A stretch of 64,000 bases of DNA from Deltaproteobacteria bacterium (GTDB taxonomy: Bacteria; Myxococcota_A; Polyangia; JAAYKL01): contig JAFGQN010000051.1 in the NCBI GenBank assembly GCA_016935665.1, positions 1-64,000 of the forward strand, in the 5' to 3' direction. How positions within the stretch are numbered: position 1 is the stretch's first letter; each line of letters opens with the position of its first letter. Position numbers and translations under genes: made by a program. This document shows positions 48,648 to 57,895 of the stretch, piece by piece. The notes under the pieces are model-generated. The model was not told the origin of the DNA and did no database searches. It saw nothing but the letters and a program-made list of their open reading frames with translations.

Positions 48648-50774
48648 ATGACAACCTCGGCAAAGCCAATTGCGCCTTACATTACGCAGAATGTGAATCT
48701 TTTAAGCGGTGATGTGCCACAGAAGCGGCAGGAAATTCGCGCGTATTTTTTATCGACATTTGATTTGTACGAAACGTTGTTTGAATCGTTGCGCGACGAC
48801 ACGGTGTTTTACGCGCGCCCCCAGCCCCTTCGGCATCCTCTGATATTTTATTTTGGGCATACAGCGGTGTTCTTTGTAAACAAGCTGATGCTGGCCAAAC
48901 AGCTCACTGGGCGTGTGGACGAACGAATGGAATCCATTTTTGCCATTGGTGTGGATGAGATGAGCTGGGACGATTTGAATGACAAAAACTATGACTGGCC
49001 GTCTGTTGCCGATGTGCGCGCCTATCGACAAAAGGTGCGAAACACGGTGTTGGGCGTTATTGACAGGATGGATTTCACCATGCCGGTGGATTGGAAAAGT
49101 CCCATGTGGCCTGTAATGATGGGCATTGAACACGAGCGCATTCATCTGGAGACCAGTTCTGTGCTCATTCGACAGCTGGATATATCGAAAGTGCGGGAGC
49201 ATCCGCTGTTTCAACCGTGCCCCTTTGCCGGAGAGGCGCCGGAGAATGTACTTATTCCCGTTAAAGGCGGCCAGGTGGAACTGGGGAAATCCAGGTCGCA
49301 CCACTTGTACGGCTGGGACAACGAGTTTGGCCATGCCACGCTTTCGGTATCGGATTTCGAAGCATCCCGCTTTCTGGTGTCCAATCAGGAATATCTGCAG
49401 TTTATGGAGGCCGGCGGCTATACCACCGATGAATGGTGGGACGAGGAAGGACTGGCCTGGAAGCGATACCACAACGCGCAAATGCCCGAGTTCTGGAAAA
49501 AGGGCAAAGACGGGCTTGTGCTGCGGCTGATGACACGAGAAGTGCCACTGCCCCTGAACTGGCCGGTGGAAGTATGTTACCTGGAGGCCAAAGCGTTTTG
49601 CAACTGGAAGAGCAGCGTGTTGAATCGCCCGGTGCGCATGCCCGATGAAGGAGAGTACCGGCGGCTGTTACAAGTATGCTCTCTGGAAAAAGAACACTGC
49701 GATACGCCCATCGACGCCAACTGGAATCTGGAGCATTTTGCCGGTAGTATGCCGGTGGACACCTTCTTTCACGGCGATTTTTGCGACGTGGTAGGTAATG
49801 TGTGGCAGTGGAACGAGACGCCCATCTACGGCTTTGATGGATTCGAAGTGCATCCTCTTTATGACGATTTTTCCACGCCCACCTTTGACAACCGTCACGC
49901 GATCATCAAAGGGGGCTCCTGGATTTCCACCGGCAACGAAATTGCTCTGCACAGCCGTTATGCATTCCGGCGTCATTTTTATCAGCATTCCGGCTTTCGC
50001 TATGTGGTGTCGGATAAGCCGGTGAAAAAAGAATTCAGCACCTACGAAACCGATGCCGCTGTGGCCATGTATCTGGAGGCCCACTATGGCAGGTCGTATT
50101 TTGGGGTGCCCAATTTCGCCAAAACCATTGCGCAAATAGCGCTTCGTCAGGTCCCCGAAAATCGCCGTGGCAAGGCGCTGGATATCGGTTGTGCCACAGG
50201 GCGGCTATCGTTTGAACTGTCGCCGTATTTCGAACAGGTGGATGGGCTGGACTTTTCGGCCCGATTTATCCGCCAGGCCATCGCACTGGCAAAAGAGGGG
50301 CGCACCCGTTATGAACTGGTGACCGAAGGGGAGCTGGTGGAATACCGGGAATGTGCCCTCGCCGATTTGGGTGTAAACGTGCAAAGAGATCGCATCACCT
50401 TTATGCAGCAGGATGCGTGCAATATGAAACCGCAATACCGCGGCTACGATTTGGTGGTGGCAGCCAATCTGGTGGACCGCCTCACCGATCCCGTCCGATT
50501 TTTGTTAGAAATCGGACATCGCATGAATGACGGCGGTATTTTGGTTATTGCTTCTCCGTTTACGTGGATGACCGAGTTTACCGCAAAGGAAAAATGGCTG
50601 GGCGGATTTAAAAAAGATGGCGAACCGGTAACGGCATTGGATGGTCTTCATCACTGTTTGGACCAAAGGTTTGCTCTGGTGGCAGAGCCGTTGGATGTAC
50701 CCTTTGTCATTCGCGAAACGGCGCGAAAATTTCAGCACACCCTCTCGCAGGTGACCCTATGGAGAAAAAAGTGA
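48648..50774 (+). CDS. ovoA: 5-histidylcysteine sulfoxide synthase/methyltransferase
   Basis: A 708-aa bifunctional ovothiol enzyme. The N-terminal DinB-like part plus the FGE-type central domain form the mononuclear iron oxygenase that joins cysteine to histidine C5: the ligands are His162, His166 and Glu168 in EHERIHLE, with an additional conserved His71. The C-terminal Rossmann domain (about 490-708; ALDIGCATGRLSFELS) methylates 5-thiohistidine at N1 using SAM. The fusion distinguishes OvoA from the single-function EgtB of ergothioneine synthesis. GACAGGAGAG precedes the ATG. It overlaps the downstream PLP lyase by 16 bases. Confidence 0.93.
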   Translation: MTTSAKPIAPYITQNVNLLSGDVPQKRQEIRAYFLSTFDLYETLFESLRDDTVFYARPQPLRHPLIFYFGHTAVFFVNKLMLAKQLTGRVDERMESIFAIGVDEMSWDDLNDKNYDWPSVADVRAYRQKVRNTVLGVIDRMDFTMPVDWKSPMWPVMMGIEHERIHLETSSVLIRQLDISKVREHPLFQPCPFAGEAPENVLIPVKGGQVELGKSRSHHLYGWDNEFGHATLSVSDFEASRFLVSNQEYLQFMEAGGYTTDEWWDEEGLAWKRYHNAQMPEFWKKGKDGLVLRLMTREVPLPLNWPVEVCYLEAKAFCNWKSSVLNRPVRMPDEGEYRRLLQVCSLEKEHCDTPIDANWNLEHFAGSMPVDTFFHGDFCDVVGNVWQWNETPIYGFDGFEVHPLYDDFSTPTFDNRHAIIKGGSWISTGNEIALHSRYAFRRHFYQHSGFRYVVSDKPVKKEFSTYETDAAVAMYLEAHYGRSYFGVPNFAKTIAQIALRQVPENRRGKALDIGCATGRLSFELSPYFEQVDGLDFSARFIRQAIALAKEGRTRYELVTEGELVEYRECALADLGVNVQRDRITFMQQDACNMKPQYRGYDLVVAANLVDRLTDPVRFLLEIGHRMNDGGILVIASPFTWMTEFTAKEKWLGGFKKDGEPVTALDGLHHCLDQRFALVAEPLDVPFVIRETARKFQHTLSQVTLWRKK

Positions 50775-51943
50775 GCGTTGATTTTGACAGGGAAATATCG
50801 AGGCTGGGCACGGGCGCCGAAAAATATGAAGCGCGTCAGGCTCTTTTTGGAAAAGCGGATGTCGAACCGTTCTGGGTGGCGGATATGGACCTGCCAACGC
50901 CGCCGTTTGTGACAGAAGCGTTGCGCACGCGGTTGAACCACAGTATGTTCGGCTACACCACCGTGCCGCCCACGTTGAATGACGCCATCGTCTGGTGGCA
51001 AAAAACACAGCACGGCGTGGATGTTGAGCCAGGGTGGATTCGCCTGTCGCCCTCGGTGGTGACCAGCATCGCCATGGCGGTTCAGGCGCTCAGTCAGCCC
51101 GAAGACGGCGTGGTGGTTTTTTCGCCGGTGTACGGTCCGTTCTTTTTTGTGACGGAACATAATCAGCGCAGGATTATTGACTTGCCGCTGAGGCTGCGCG
51201 GTGACGAATATGTGATGGATTTCGAGGCATTGGAAAAGTGCCTGCAAGCCGAGCGTCCCAGTCTCCTGTTGCTGTGCAATCCCCACAATCCCGGCGGACG
51301 GGTGTGGCGACGGACAGAGCTGGAGCAGTTGGTGCAGCTGTGCAACCAGTACAATGTGAAGATTTTCAGCGATGAAATCCACTGTGATATTGTGTATGCC
51401 CCCCATCGCCACACATCCCTGTTGAATATTGATGGGGCGCGGGATAATTGCATTGTGGCCCACTCCATTGGCAAAACATTCAATACCAGCGGATTGAATG
51501 CATCGTTTGTCATCATTCCCAATTCGTCGATTCGAAAAGCGTTTGTGGACGCGCAGGAGGTGTCCCATTGTGGCGGAGTGAATCTGCTGGGGAAGATTGC
51601 CCTGGAGGCTGCGCTATCCCCGGATGGCGCCGATTATAAAGCAAAACTGGTGCAGTATCTGCACAACAACGTCAGAGATGCGGTGGCCAGGCTTCGAGCG
51701 ATTCCACAGGCAACGGTGATGATGCCCGAGGCCACTTTCCTGGTGTGGTGTGATTTTCGTGCATTTGGCCCCTGGCCCACAGTGATGAAAAAGCTCATTC
51801 ACGAAGCGGATGTGGCGCTCTCCGGGGGAACCTTTTTTGGACCAGCCGGTAAAGGGTGGTTTCGTTTGAATTGTGCCCATCCAAGCCAAAAGCTGCTGAA
51901 CGCGGTGGATAGAATGGTAACGGTGATGACGGCCGGTTACTGA
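50759..51943 (+). CDS. ovoB: PLP-dependent C-S lyase, probable OvoB
   Basis: A 394-aa fold-type I PLP enzyme of the MalY/PatB cystathionine beta-lyase group. The cofactor lysine is in SIGKTFNTSGLNASF; the PLP-stacking and Asp regions are SDEIHCDIVY and NPHNPGGRVW. In ovothiol synthesis OvoB cleaves the histidylcysteine sulfoxide to 5-thiohistidine, and this gene overlaps ovoA with AGGTGA six bases before its ATG, so that role is the best reading. On sequence alone a general cystathionine or cysteine beta-lyase cannot be excluded. Confidence 0.82.
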   Translation: MEKKVSVDFDREISRLGTGAEKYEARQALFGKADVEPFWVADMDLPTPPFVTEALRTRLNHSMFGYTTVPPTLNDAIVWWQKTQHGVDVEPGWIRLSPSVVTSIAMAVQALSQPEDGVVVFSPVYGPFFFVTEHNQRRIIDLPLRLRGDEYVMDFEALEKCLQAERPSLLLLCNPHNPGGRVWRRTELEQLVQLCNQYNVKIFSDEIHCDIVYAPHRHTSLLNIDGARDNCIVAHSIGKTFNTSGLNASFVIIPNSSIRKAFVDAQEVSHCGGVNLLGKIALEAALSPDGADYKAKLVQYLHNNVRDAVARLRAIPQATVMMPEATFLVWCDFRAFGPWPTVMKKLIHEADVALSGGTFFGPAGKGWFRLNCAHPSQKLLNAVDRMVTVMTAGY

Positions 51944-53043
51944 CTTTGGGGCAGAGGGGAAAGGGGCAGGGCGCGCAGGGCGAGTTGGTCGTCGCCGATT
52001 TCACTCAGCCAAACGACCAGGTGGTCGCTGGCGGCGATGTTCACCGTGAGCCCCATGGGAATATTGGCCAGCACTTTTTGGTGAGTGCCCTGTTTGGTCA
52101 TTTCGAAAATGCCTTCCACTCTGGCGCACAGTACGCGATTGGATACCGCAAACGGCGTACAGACGATATGGTTCCCAAGGGTGGTCTCTTTGGACAAATC
52201 CGGCGTTACACTGCGGACAGTACGCCCAGGCAAGTCATAGAACATCACGTTGTCATTTCCATTGAGCATGGCCGGCGTGCGTTCCGGGTGCAGAGCGCCA
52301 AAAATGACATTCGGTTCGCCTTTGGTGGAAACGCTGCCGATTCGCCAGCCGGATGGCGCTGTGTCGCTGTTGTCTGGTGACTCGAATTTTTCAACAAAAT
52401 AAATGCGTTCGCCGATCATGGCAGGGGTAGTGACCGGGTTGATGGTGCGGTAGACCATGTGCCCTTTGCCTTTGCGAAGGACATGGAACGTATACGACCC
52501 GCCTTCGCTCAAATCAAACCACGAAAAGTTGTTGCCACTGGAGAGAATTTTGCGGGGCTGGTGGGCCACGTTGCTCAGCTTCCTGGGAGTCCCCCCTGTT
52601 TTGGGCATGGCAAACAATGCCCCATTTTGCCAGAAAATGAGCGATGTGTCCGTAAATGCGGCGTCGTGGCCCGCCGTTACCGGGAAGCTCTGCGGCGCAT
52701 GATCCGGTGAAAACCGCCAAAGTGCATCGCTGACCAGCAGATATACGGTCGTGTCGTCAACTGCGATAAATTTGCCGTACGGCGCTTCATTCAATTTAAT
52801 AAGCGTTTTGAAGGGCGGGAGCTTTGGTTCGGTGTTCCTCGTTTCGGTCTCTGTGTCCGGCATTGCCGTTGCGGCTTTCTCAATGGCTGCTTTTCGGCGC
52901 TTCTGTTGTTGGGGAGTTTGCTGTTTTTCCGGCGCGCAACTTTGGCAACCCATTTGAAAAATGAACATAATCATCCCGGGGAACCACCATGGAAACGGCA
53001 AAACAGCGCGGGATTGTGCTGGCGTCTTTCGAATTGTTCTCAT
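51937..53043 (-). CDS. Propeller-like lipoprotein
   Basis: A 368-aa predicted lipoprotein with signal PWWFPGMIMFIFQMGC (lipobox Cys at about 33), a Gln/Lys-rich linker and a repetitive beta-strand domain with alternating short blades (GKFIAVDDTTVYLL, DALWRFSPDH, TSLIFWQNGALF), consistent with a beta-propeller. No exact family is recognised. AAGGAGGTG nine bases upstream fixes the start, sixteen codons inside the longest frame. It is convergent with ovoB, and the two stop regions overlap by seven bases. Confidence 0.75.
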   Translation of the reverse strand: MRTIRKTPAQSRAVLPFPWWFPGMIMFIFQMGCQSCAPEKQQTPQQQKRRKAAIEKAATAMPDTETETRNTEPKLPPFKTLIKLNEAPYGKFIAVDDTTVYLLVSDALWRFSPDHAPQSFPVTAGHDAAFTDTSLIFWQNGALFAMPKTGGTPRKLSNVAHQPRKILSSGNNFSWFDLSEGGSYTFHVLRKGKGHMVYRTINPVTTPAMIGERIYFVEKFESPDNSDTAPSGWRIGSVSTKGEPNVIFGALHPERTPAMLNGNDNVMFYDLPGRTVRSVTPDLSKETTLGNHIVCTPFAVSNRVLCARVEGIFEMTKQGTHQKVLANIPMGLTVNIAASDHLVVWLSEIGDDQLALRALPLSPLPQSQ

Positions 53044-53205
53044 TGTCGAGGCACCTCCTTGGGACTTTGAAACATACCACCGTCCCCCCAAAAAAGATAT
53101 CGGGTTTCACGTTCAGGGACGGGTCATTTGATTCAGTATACGAAACTTAGGCGCTGCACATCCTTTGGTTTCAGACGAACAATGGAAACGAGGCCTCCTG
53201 GTAAA

Positions 53206-53487
53206 TGTTTCAGATGTGTACAATACGTCATCGATATTGTGAAAGCCATCCAGGCCGGTGGCGCTCCCATCGACACGGTCGGTGCACAGGCCCATGCGTT
53301 GGACCTTGAAGGCGTCCCCTCCGCCACCATGAAACAGCTGCTGATCAAACGGCACGCCGATACCGGACTGCCTGTGCACATTGACCAATATTATATCGGC
53401 ACGGTTGGCGACGACGCGCAGCTGGCAATATGCATGGAACATATCCCCCAATTTCGTGCACACGGCATAACCATTTTCACTGTGTAA
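53206..53487 (+). pseudogene. GH10 xylanase C-terminal fragment, decayed
   Basis: The + frame resembles the last third of a family 10 endo-beta-1,4-xylanase: DIVKAIQAGGAPIDTVGAQAH, then TGLPVHIDQYYIG, then QFRAHGITIF. In active enzymes the segment LPIxITEYDI carries the nucleophile Glu; here the aligned residue is Gln (HIDQYYI) and the following Asp is Tyr. The upstream part, including the acid/base Glu, is absent, and the expected closing WG motif is lost. It is therefore inactive. It lies about 2.3 kb from an intact GH43 gene. Confidence 0.6.
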
Positions 53488-53499
53488 TTCCCATGGTAC

Positions 53500-53640
53500 G
53501 GGTTGCTCACCCATTCCGATACGTTTCCCGCCATGTCGCACAAATCCTGTTCTGTATTTCCGGGTTTTGAACACACAGGCCAGGTGGAATCGTGATTGCA
53601 TCCACAATTCGCGGCATCTGGTGCTGTCGATTCGCACATT
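53500..53640 (-). pseudogene. Formylglycine-enzyme-fold (FGE-sulfatase) fragment
   Basis: About 44 residues in one frame match the characteristic FGE segment of myxobacterial proteins: CNHDSTWPVCSKPGN then LCDMAGNVSEWV. Both flanks are lost abruptly, at the GH10 fragment on one side and at the TPR-PEGA remnant on the other. The fragment is too short to function. Confidence 0.65.
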
Positions 53641-54045
53641 ACCGCATATTATATCCATCAAGGGCGATTTCCATTTTATGTTTCTCCCGGAACGAGCATC
53701 ACAGACTCCAAAAGGGGAGTAACACCGAACTTTTTACCATCAATCGTGACAGTTGCATTTTTTTGATTCACCACCACTTTCAGCCTTGAAACGGACGCAC
53801 TAATTCTCTCAATAAACTCGTCAATTTCAGCTTTCAGCTTTTCATCGACATCGTGCTCATACTTGTTCAATATTTTTTGATATTGAGTATACGCCTCAAC
53901 AGGTCGTTCGAGTTTCATATAGCAATATGCCAAATTGATGAGATTGCAAAGGTTCTCATAGAGCTTCACTGAGTAAGCGAATGGCGAAATACGGATTGAG
54001 TCTTCATTCTGAGAAGACCCGTCTGGTGGATTTTCAGTGACTATC
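53639..54045 (-). pseudogene. TPR-PEGA protein remnant, frameshifted
   Basis: The frame reads TPR-like helices (NLINLAYCYMKLERPVEAY) followed by a PEGA domain (VTIDGKKFGVTPLLESV). A one-base insertion in a run of three A on the coding strand (53681-53683) ends the frame at LVPGET; the neighbouring frame continues correctly as HKMEIALDGYNM. The N-terminal signal and the C-terminal membrane part are missing. Architecture and order match the intact protein at 6704-7801. Confidence 0.6.
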
Positions 54046-54309
54046 TCTAAAACAGAAGGGCAAAAAAGGCGGCGGAAATTTCGATTTTCTGGGATTTACA
54101 GTGTACTGGAGAAGGAATCGGAATAAAAAAGGGCGGCACATGTCCTGCAAAACCCGCAAGGCCAGAATAAGAGCCGCGATAAATGCGGCAATCACCAATG
54201 TCGTCGCGGGCGGCACGCGTCGGTGCCAAAGCAGCACAGAGCGCTCGTAGAGAAAATCAAATTCAGAAATTACTGGAATCTTTCAACATTGGGCATCTTT
54301 GGAACTGCG

Positions 54310-54724
54310 CGGATGCACAATCTTTCATCGACTGTTGTCCGTGACAGTAACTATTATTGTATGAATCCAACCCATTCCAGTAAAACGATCACAGCAGCAG
54401 ATTTAGATAAAGACGAAGACGATGATTTGATCCTGTGGGCTCCGTACGCATCCGTGTTTATTGGCGCTAAAAGTAATCTCTCCTCATTTGCAGCTGCAAA
54501 GCCACGGTCGGATACTTCATCCAGTGCGTTTGACGGTGGTGCGTTTCTTTATGGTGATTTTTTCCAATGATGACCTGACAGATGTGATCGTCTGTTTTGG
54601 TGTGAATAGCAGCTGGGACATTCTGCCGAACAAATAAGGTTCCTACTTCGATGTTTCTGCGGGATATGAATACATCTCGACAAACGGTTTTGGCAATGTG
54701 AGTGCCACATCCACATATCGATGA
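54310..54724 (+). pseudogene. FG-GAP/VCBS repeat protein remnant
   Basis: A calcium-loop repeat is visible (ITAADLDKDEDDDLILW), followed by a second repeat that continues only after a slip in a six-T run at 54558-54563 (SNDDLTDVIVCFGVNSSWDI). An in-frame stop then interrupts the rest (GSYFDVSAGYEYIST). FG-GAP/VCBS repeats form surface propellers. One frameshift and one nonsense change mark it as dead. Confidence 0.6.
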
Positions 54725-54750
54725 TTCCCTGAACCCCTTGACATCTTTTG

Positions 54751-55503
54751 TCACATCACTATCTGGCCGACAATCAGATACAGCGCAGCAAGAAGCGCCA
54801 AAATTATCACCACACGGTTAAATCCTTTTTGAGTTACACGGTGCACTGTATAAATTCCAATTATTCCGCCAATGGCAATGGTTGGCAATAATATAATGTT
54901 AGTCGTAAATGATGCTGTGTCTATAAGGTCAAGACCCAGACTGAACGGCAGTTTTGACAGATTGATTATTCCAAAAAACCATGCGCTGGTGCCAATAAAG
55001 TCTTCTTTTGAAAGCTTCATTGCCATCAGATAAATAACCATCACTGGACCGGCCGCATTGGCCATCATGCTCGTGGCACCAGCCAGCACGCCCATAAACG
55101 CAACGAAAAGAAGATGATTGGGTACCCGATCGTCCGAAAAATAATGATTCCGCACCCAGGACAATCCCATGAGCAATATGACAGTTACGCCAATAAATAT
55201 TTTCAGTTGATTGTTTGAAATGAGGTTCATTCCCCAAAAACCGGTCACCACACCCGCCCATGCCCATGGCAGCAACCGGATAAGTTTTTTCCAATCCACA
55301 TGTCTTCGCCAGTACGCAATGGCCATAATGTCTCCCATGACAAGCATGGGCAACAAAAATCCAGTTGATTCCCTGGCCGGTATAATTAGCGCTGCCAGGA
55401 CGGGCAAAAGGATACCGCTACCAGGAATCCCTGTTTTGGCAAAACCAACCGTTGCGCCGCACAAACCGGCGATGATCCATTCTGTTATCGTAAAATCGAG
55501 CAT
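54751..55503 (-). CDS. TauE/SafE (TSUP) family membrane exporter
   Basis: A 250-aa inner-membrane protein with about eight helices of the sulfite exporter TauE/SafE family. The repeated family motif is seen at the start of each half (GATVGFAKTGIPGSG and GVLAGATSMMANAAGP). Members move sulfite, sulfoacetate or related organosulfur anions across the membrane. It is intact despite lying among remnants. The substrate is unknown. Confidence 0.88.
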   Translation of the reverse strand: MLDFTITEWIIAGLCGATVGFAKTGIPGSGILLPVLAALIIPARESTGFLLPMLVMGDIMAIAYWRRHVDWKKLIRLLPWAWAGVVTGFWGMNLISNNQLKIFIGVTVILLMGLSWVRNHYFSDDRVPNHLLFVAFMGVLAGATSMMANAAGPVMVIYLMAMKLSKEDFIGTSAWFFGIINLSKLPFSLGLDLIDTASFTTNIILLPTIAIGGIIGIYTVHRVTQKGFNRVVIILALLAALYLIVGQIVM

Positions 55504-55835
55504 TGAATTAACCTTTAACTGTTCAATAGTCCTATTTAAGTTAGTTGGGCATCGGTTTTTTTGAGGTGCGCCGCGCGCTGGTATACTTTTATAAAATAGT
55601 TCATGTGAATTCGCTGGATTTAGCTGGTTGTTGTGTAACGCAAACGGTGGTGACTATACATCTTGTGATAAACAAAGGAAACTATCCCCTCATTTCCTGA
55701 TAGTCTCGGGGTTGGATAAGGAAAGAAACATGGACTCAATGAAGAGGGATTTGGCACTTTTACCGCCAGTCCATTTGCGGGCCGCATAAATATCTGTAGA
55801 AAATTTGAAACCGGTGTATTTTAACGGGGGAAAAA
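55504..55835. other. Intergenic region with a hairpin
   Basis: No gene is supported between the exporter start and the GH43 stop. A 6-bp hairpin (ACTATC/GATAGT, 55681-55704, 12-base loop) lies downstream of the GH43 gene, and ATGGACT/AGTCCAT flank a 34-base spacer a little further on. Neither is followed by a convincing T-run. Confidence 0.35.
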
Positions 55836-57146
55836 TCAGGGCTGGACGGGATTGATGTCGCCGTTGGCTTTGTAGGTGAGTTCGGCGTACTTCACACACC
55901 GCTGTGTAGTGTTGCCGCTGGAGCACTGGGAATCGTGATAAAACAGGTACCATTTCCCCTGAAACGCAACAATGGAATGATGGGTGGTCCATCCCAGATT
56001 GCTCTGGCTGGCATCGTCGGGCAGTACGGTTCCTTTGTGAGTGTACGGCCCCATGGCACTGCTGCTGGTGGCGTAAATGACATTGCGGGACGGGCCGGTG
56101 GAATATGACAGATAATACGTATCATTGTACTTGTGCAACCAGGCGCCTTCGAAGAATGTTTCGCCACCGGTTAGAACCAGTTGTTTTGGCGCGCCGTCAA
56201 ACTCAATCATGTTGTCTTTGAATTTGGCTATCCATGGGTTCTGCCACGGCACGCTGGATTGACCGCCGTTATCTCCGGTGCAATCCGATTCCTTGTACGA
56301 GCCGCTGACATAACACTCCAATTGTCCGCCCTGGTTGCCGCCAAACACCATGTAGCCTGTCCCATCGTCATCAACAAAAACCGTGGGATCGATACTGAAA
56401 CTGTTTGGAATCGGCTCGGCTTCGGCTTTGTACGGGCCTTCGGGTCTGTCGGCGACAGCGACCCCCATATGGAAAATGCCGCCATTGTCTTTGGCAGGGA
56501 AGTAAAAGTAGTACTTGCCGTTTTTATACGCCGCGTCCGGCGCCCAGGCGTACTGTTTGGCCCAGGGAACGTCGTCCAGGCTGAGAATCACACCATGATC
56601 CCTGAACGCGCCGTTTTCCTGCAGCGAAAATACATGGTAATCAATCATGTTAAATCCGGATGCATTGTCCTGGTCGTGGGATGGAAAAAAATACAGACCG
56701 CAATCAAAGGCGTGGGCCGAGGGATCTGCTGTGAACTGGCCGTCGATGAGCCGCGTTCTCTCAGGAGGCATATTGTATGCAACCTGTGGGCACATTGCAG
56801 TGTCCGAATCACCATCGGAGTCCGTATCTCCATCGCTGTCCGTATCGCCGTTTGTATCGGAGTCGCCATCCGTATCGGAGTCGCCATCGGAATCCGTATC
56901 CCCGTCGCTGTCCGAATCGCCGTCCGTATCGGAGTCGCCATCCGTATCGGAGTCGCCATCTGTATCGGAATCACCATCCGTATCGGAGTCGCCATCTGAA
57001 TCGGAATCACCATCGGAGTCGGAGTCGCCATCTGAATCGGAATCACCATCCGTATCAGATGCATCAGTATTAACGTGGTCTGAGGATGAAGAGGAACAAC
57101 TTGTCCAGACAGCGAAGGATAGGAGTGCCAATAAAAAATAGTTCAT
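55836..57146 (-). CDS. GH43-family glycoside hydrolase lipoprotein
   Basis: A 436-aa lipoprotein (lipobox VWTSC, Cys17) with a long Asp/Ser/Thr/Gly linker (about 30-117) and a five-bladed GH43 domain. The inverting triad can be placed: base Asp141 (TADPSAHAF), pKa-tuning Asp253 ([12 protein letters not shown]) and acid Glu333 (FFEGAW). GH43 enzymes are beta-xylosidases, arabinofuranosidases or arabinanases acting on plant hemicellulose; the exact substrate is not readable. AAAGG precedes the ATG. It is intact, next to a dead GH10 fragment, suggesting a once larger xylan-degrading set. Confidence 0.88.
   Translation of the reverse strand: MNYFLLALLSFAVWTSCSSSSSDHVNTDASDTDGDSDSDGDSDSDGDSDSDGDSDTDGDSDTDGDSDTDGDSDTDGDSDSDGDTDSDGDSDTDGDSDTNGDTDSDGDTDSDGDSDTAMCPQVAYNMPPERTRLIDGQFTADPSAHAFDCGLYFFPSHDQDNASGFNMIDYHVFSLQENGAFRDHGVILSLDDVPWAKQYAWAPDAAYKNGKYYFYFPAKDNGGIFHMGVAVADRPEGPYKAEAEPIPNSFSIDPTVFVDDDGTGYMVFGGNQGGQLECYVSGSYKESDCTGDNGGQSSVPWQNPWIAKFKDNMIEFDGAPKQLVLTGGETFFEGAWLHKYNDTYYLSYSTGPSRNVIYATSSSAMGPYTHKGTVLPDDASQSNLGWTTHHSIVAFQGKWYLFYHDSQCSSGNTTQRCVKYAELTYKANGDINPVQP
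56795..57066 (-). repeat. 18-bp tandem repeats encoding Asp-Ser-Asp-x-Asp-Gly linker
   Basis: About fifteen near-identical 18-base units encode the hexapeptide DSD(T/S)DG between the lipid anchor and the GH43 domain. Third-base differences separate some units, so the array is not fresh throughout, yet it is regular enough to expand or shrink by slippage. Such acidic linkers may bind Ca2+. Confidence 0.85.
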
Positions 57147-57895
57147 GGGTCATGCCTTTCTAAAAAAGGATCTGTATTGATGAATCAACGCATATGTCGG
57201 TCAATATCAAATCTTTGAATATACGCAACGAATGCAACATGTCCCATTTTGACGGAATAAGGCGATGCCGTAAAGCAAAGAAGACAATCATACTGTACAA
57301 AATGGTATGCAGAACGCCCCAAAAATCGTTTCCTCCATGGGGTGGCAGGGGACGAGGTTTGCGCCGGGACAAAACCGGTGGAGTATAAAGAATGAATGTT
57401 TCTTACTTTAGAAGGTTTAGCGAGCCATAAAGGCCTCGAGTCAGGCGTATATGCGGTTAGCTTCATATGCGAAGCGTTTACAGGGGGAGTGCAGGCCAGG
57501 TATTGAGCGGCGAAAAAACCCGTCTGGAGTGCTGATGTTGTATGGTGAAGCGGATTTTTTCGGGTTCTCTCACGGATCGAGAACGTCACGCAGTGCGCAC
57601 AGTGCACTGGATACGGTAACCGCGGTGCTGCAAGGCGATGTGAATAGAATGACAAAATTTTCATAATTTCAGAGCCTTTTCCTTTAGGGCGTTTCATCTG
57701 GCGACAGGACACATGCATAATCGGTTTAATGGGGGTAAATTTGTTAATTGATTTCGAAAACCAAACTCGACGACAACACCCCCTTCCGACGCCTCTTTTT
57801 TTTTGCACCGCCTTTTTGTCACGGTATATTTACGCGCATTCGTACAAAAAATGTGATCGGTTATTTTTTTGTTCTAACCAACAGGGAGGATTCAA
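57147..57895. other. Block with protein-like ORFs on both strands
   Basis: A block without any recognised gene. The + strand has a 71-codon ORF at 57451-57666 (RLASYAKRLQGECRPGIERR, then SAHSALDTVTAVLQGDV), preceded by another short frame (PPWGGRGRGLRRDKTGGV). The - strand is open for 207 codons (57185-57808). None has a good ribosome site, signal peptide or domain. The wording resembles short hypothetical ORFs I associate with unrelated marine proteobacteria, but I cannot verify this. It could be a conserved non-coding or mobile sequence. Confidence 0.35.

Noticed and set aside
53128-53487. Intact new + strand gene
   Set aside because: The sequence fits a GH10 C-terminal piece with a replaced nucleophile and missing N-terminus, so it is called a remnant.
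56181-56999. 272-codon + strand ORF opposite the GH43 gene
   Set aside because: It is antisense to the GH43 domain and its repetitive linker; the Ile/Arg/Val repeats mirror the 18-bp array.
56795-57066. CRISPR-like periodicity
   Set aside because: Units are contiguous 18-mers without spacers and encode the linker of a lipoprotein.
57185-57808. 207-aa - strand gene
   Set aside because: No ribosome site or domain, and it overlaps an equally plausible + strand ORF; described as part of an unexplained block.
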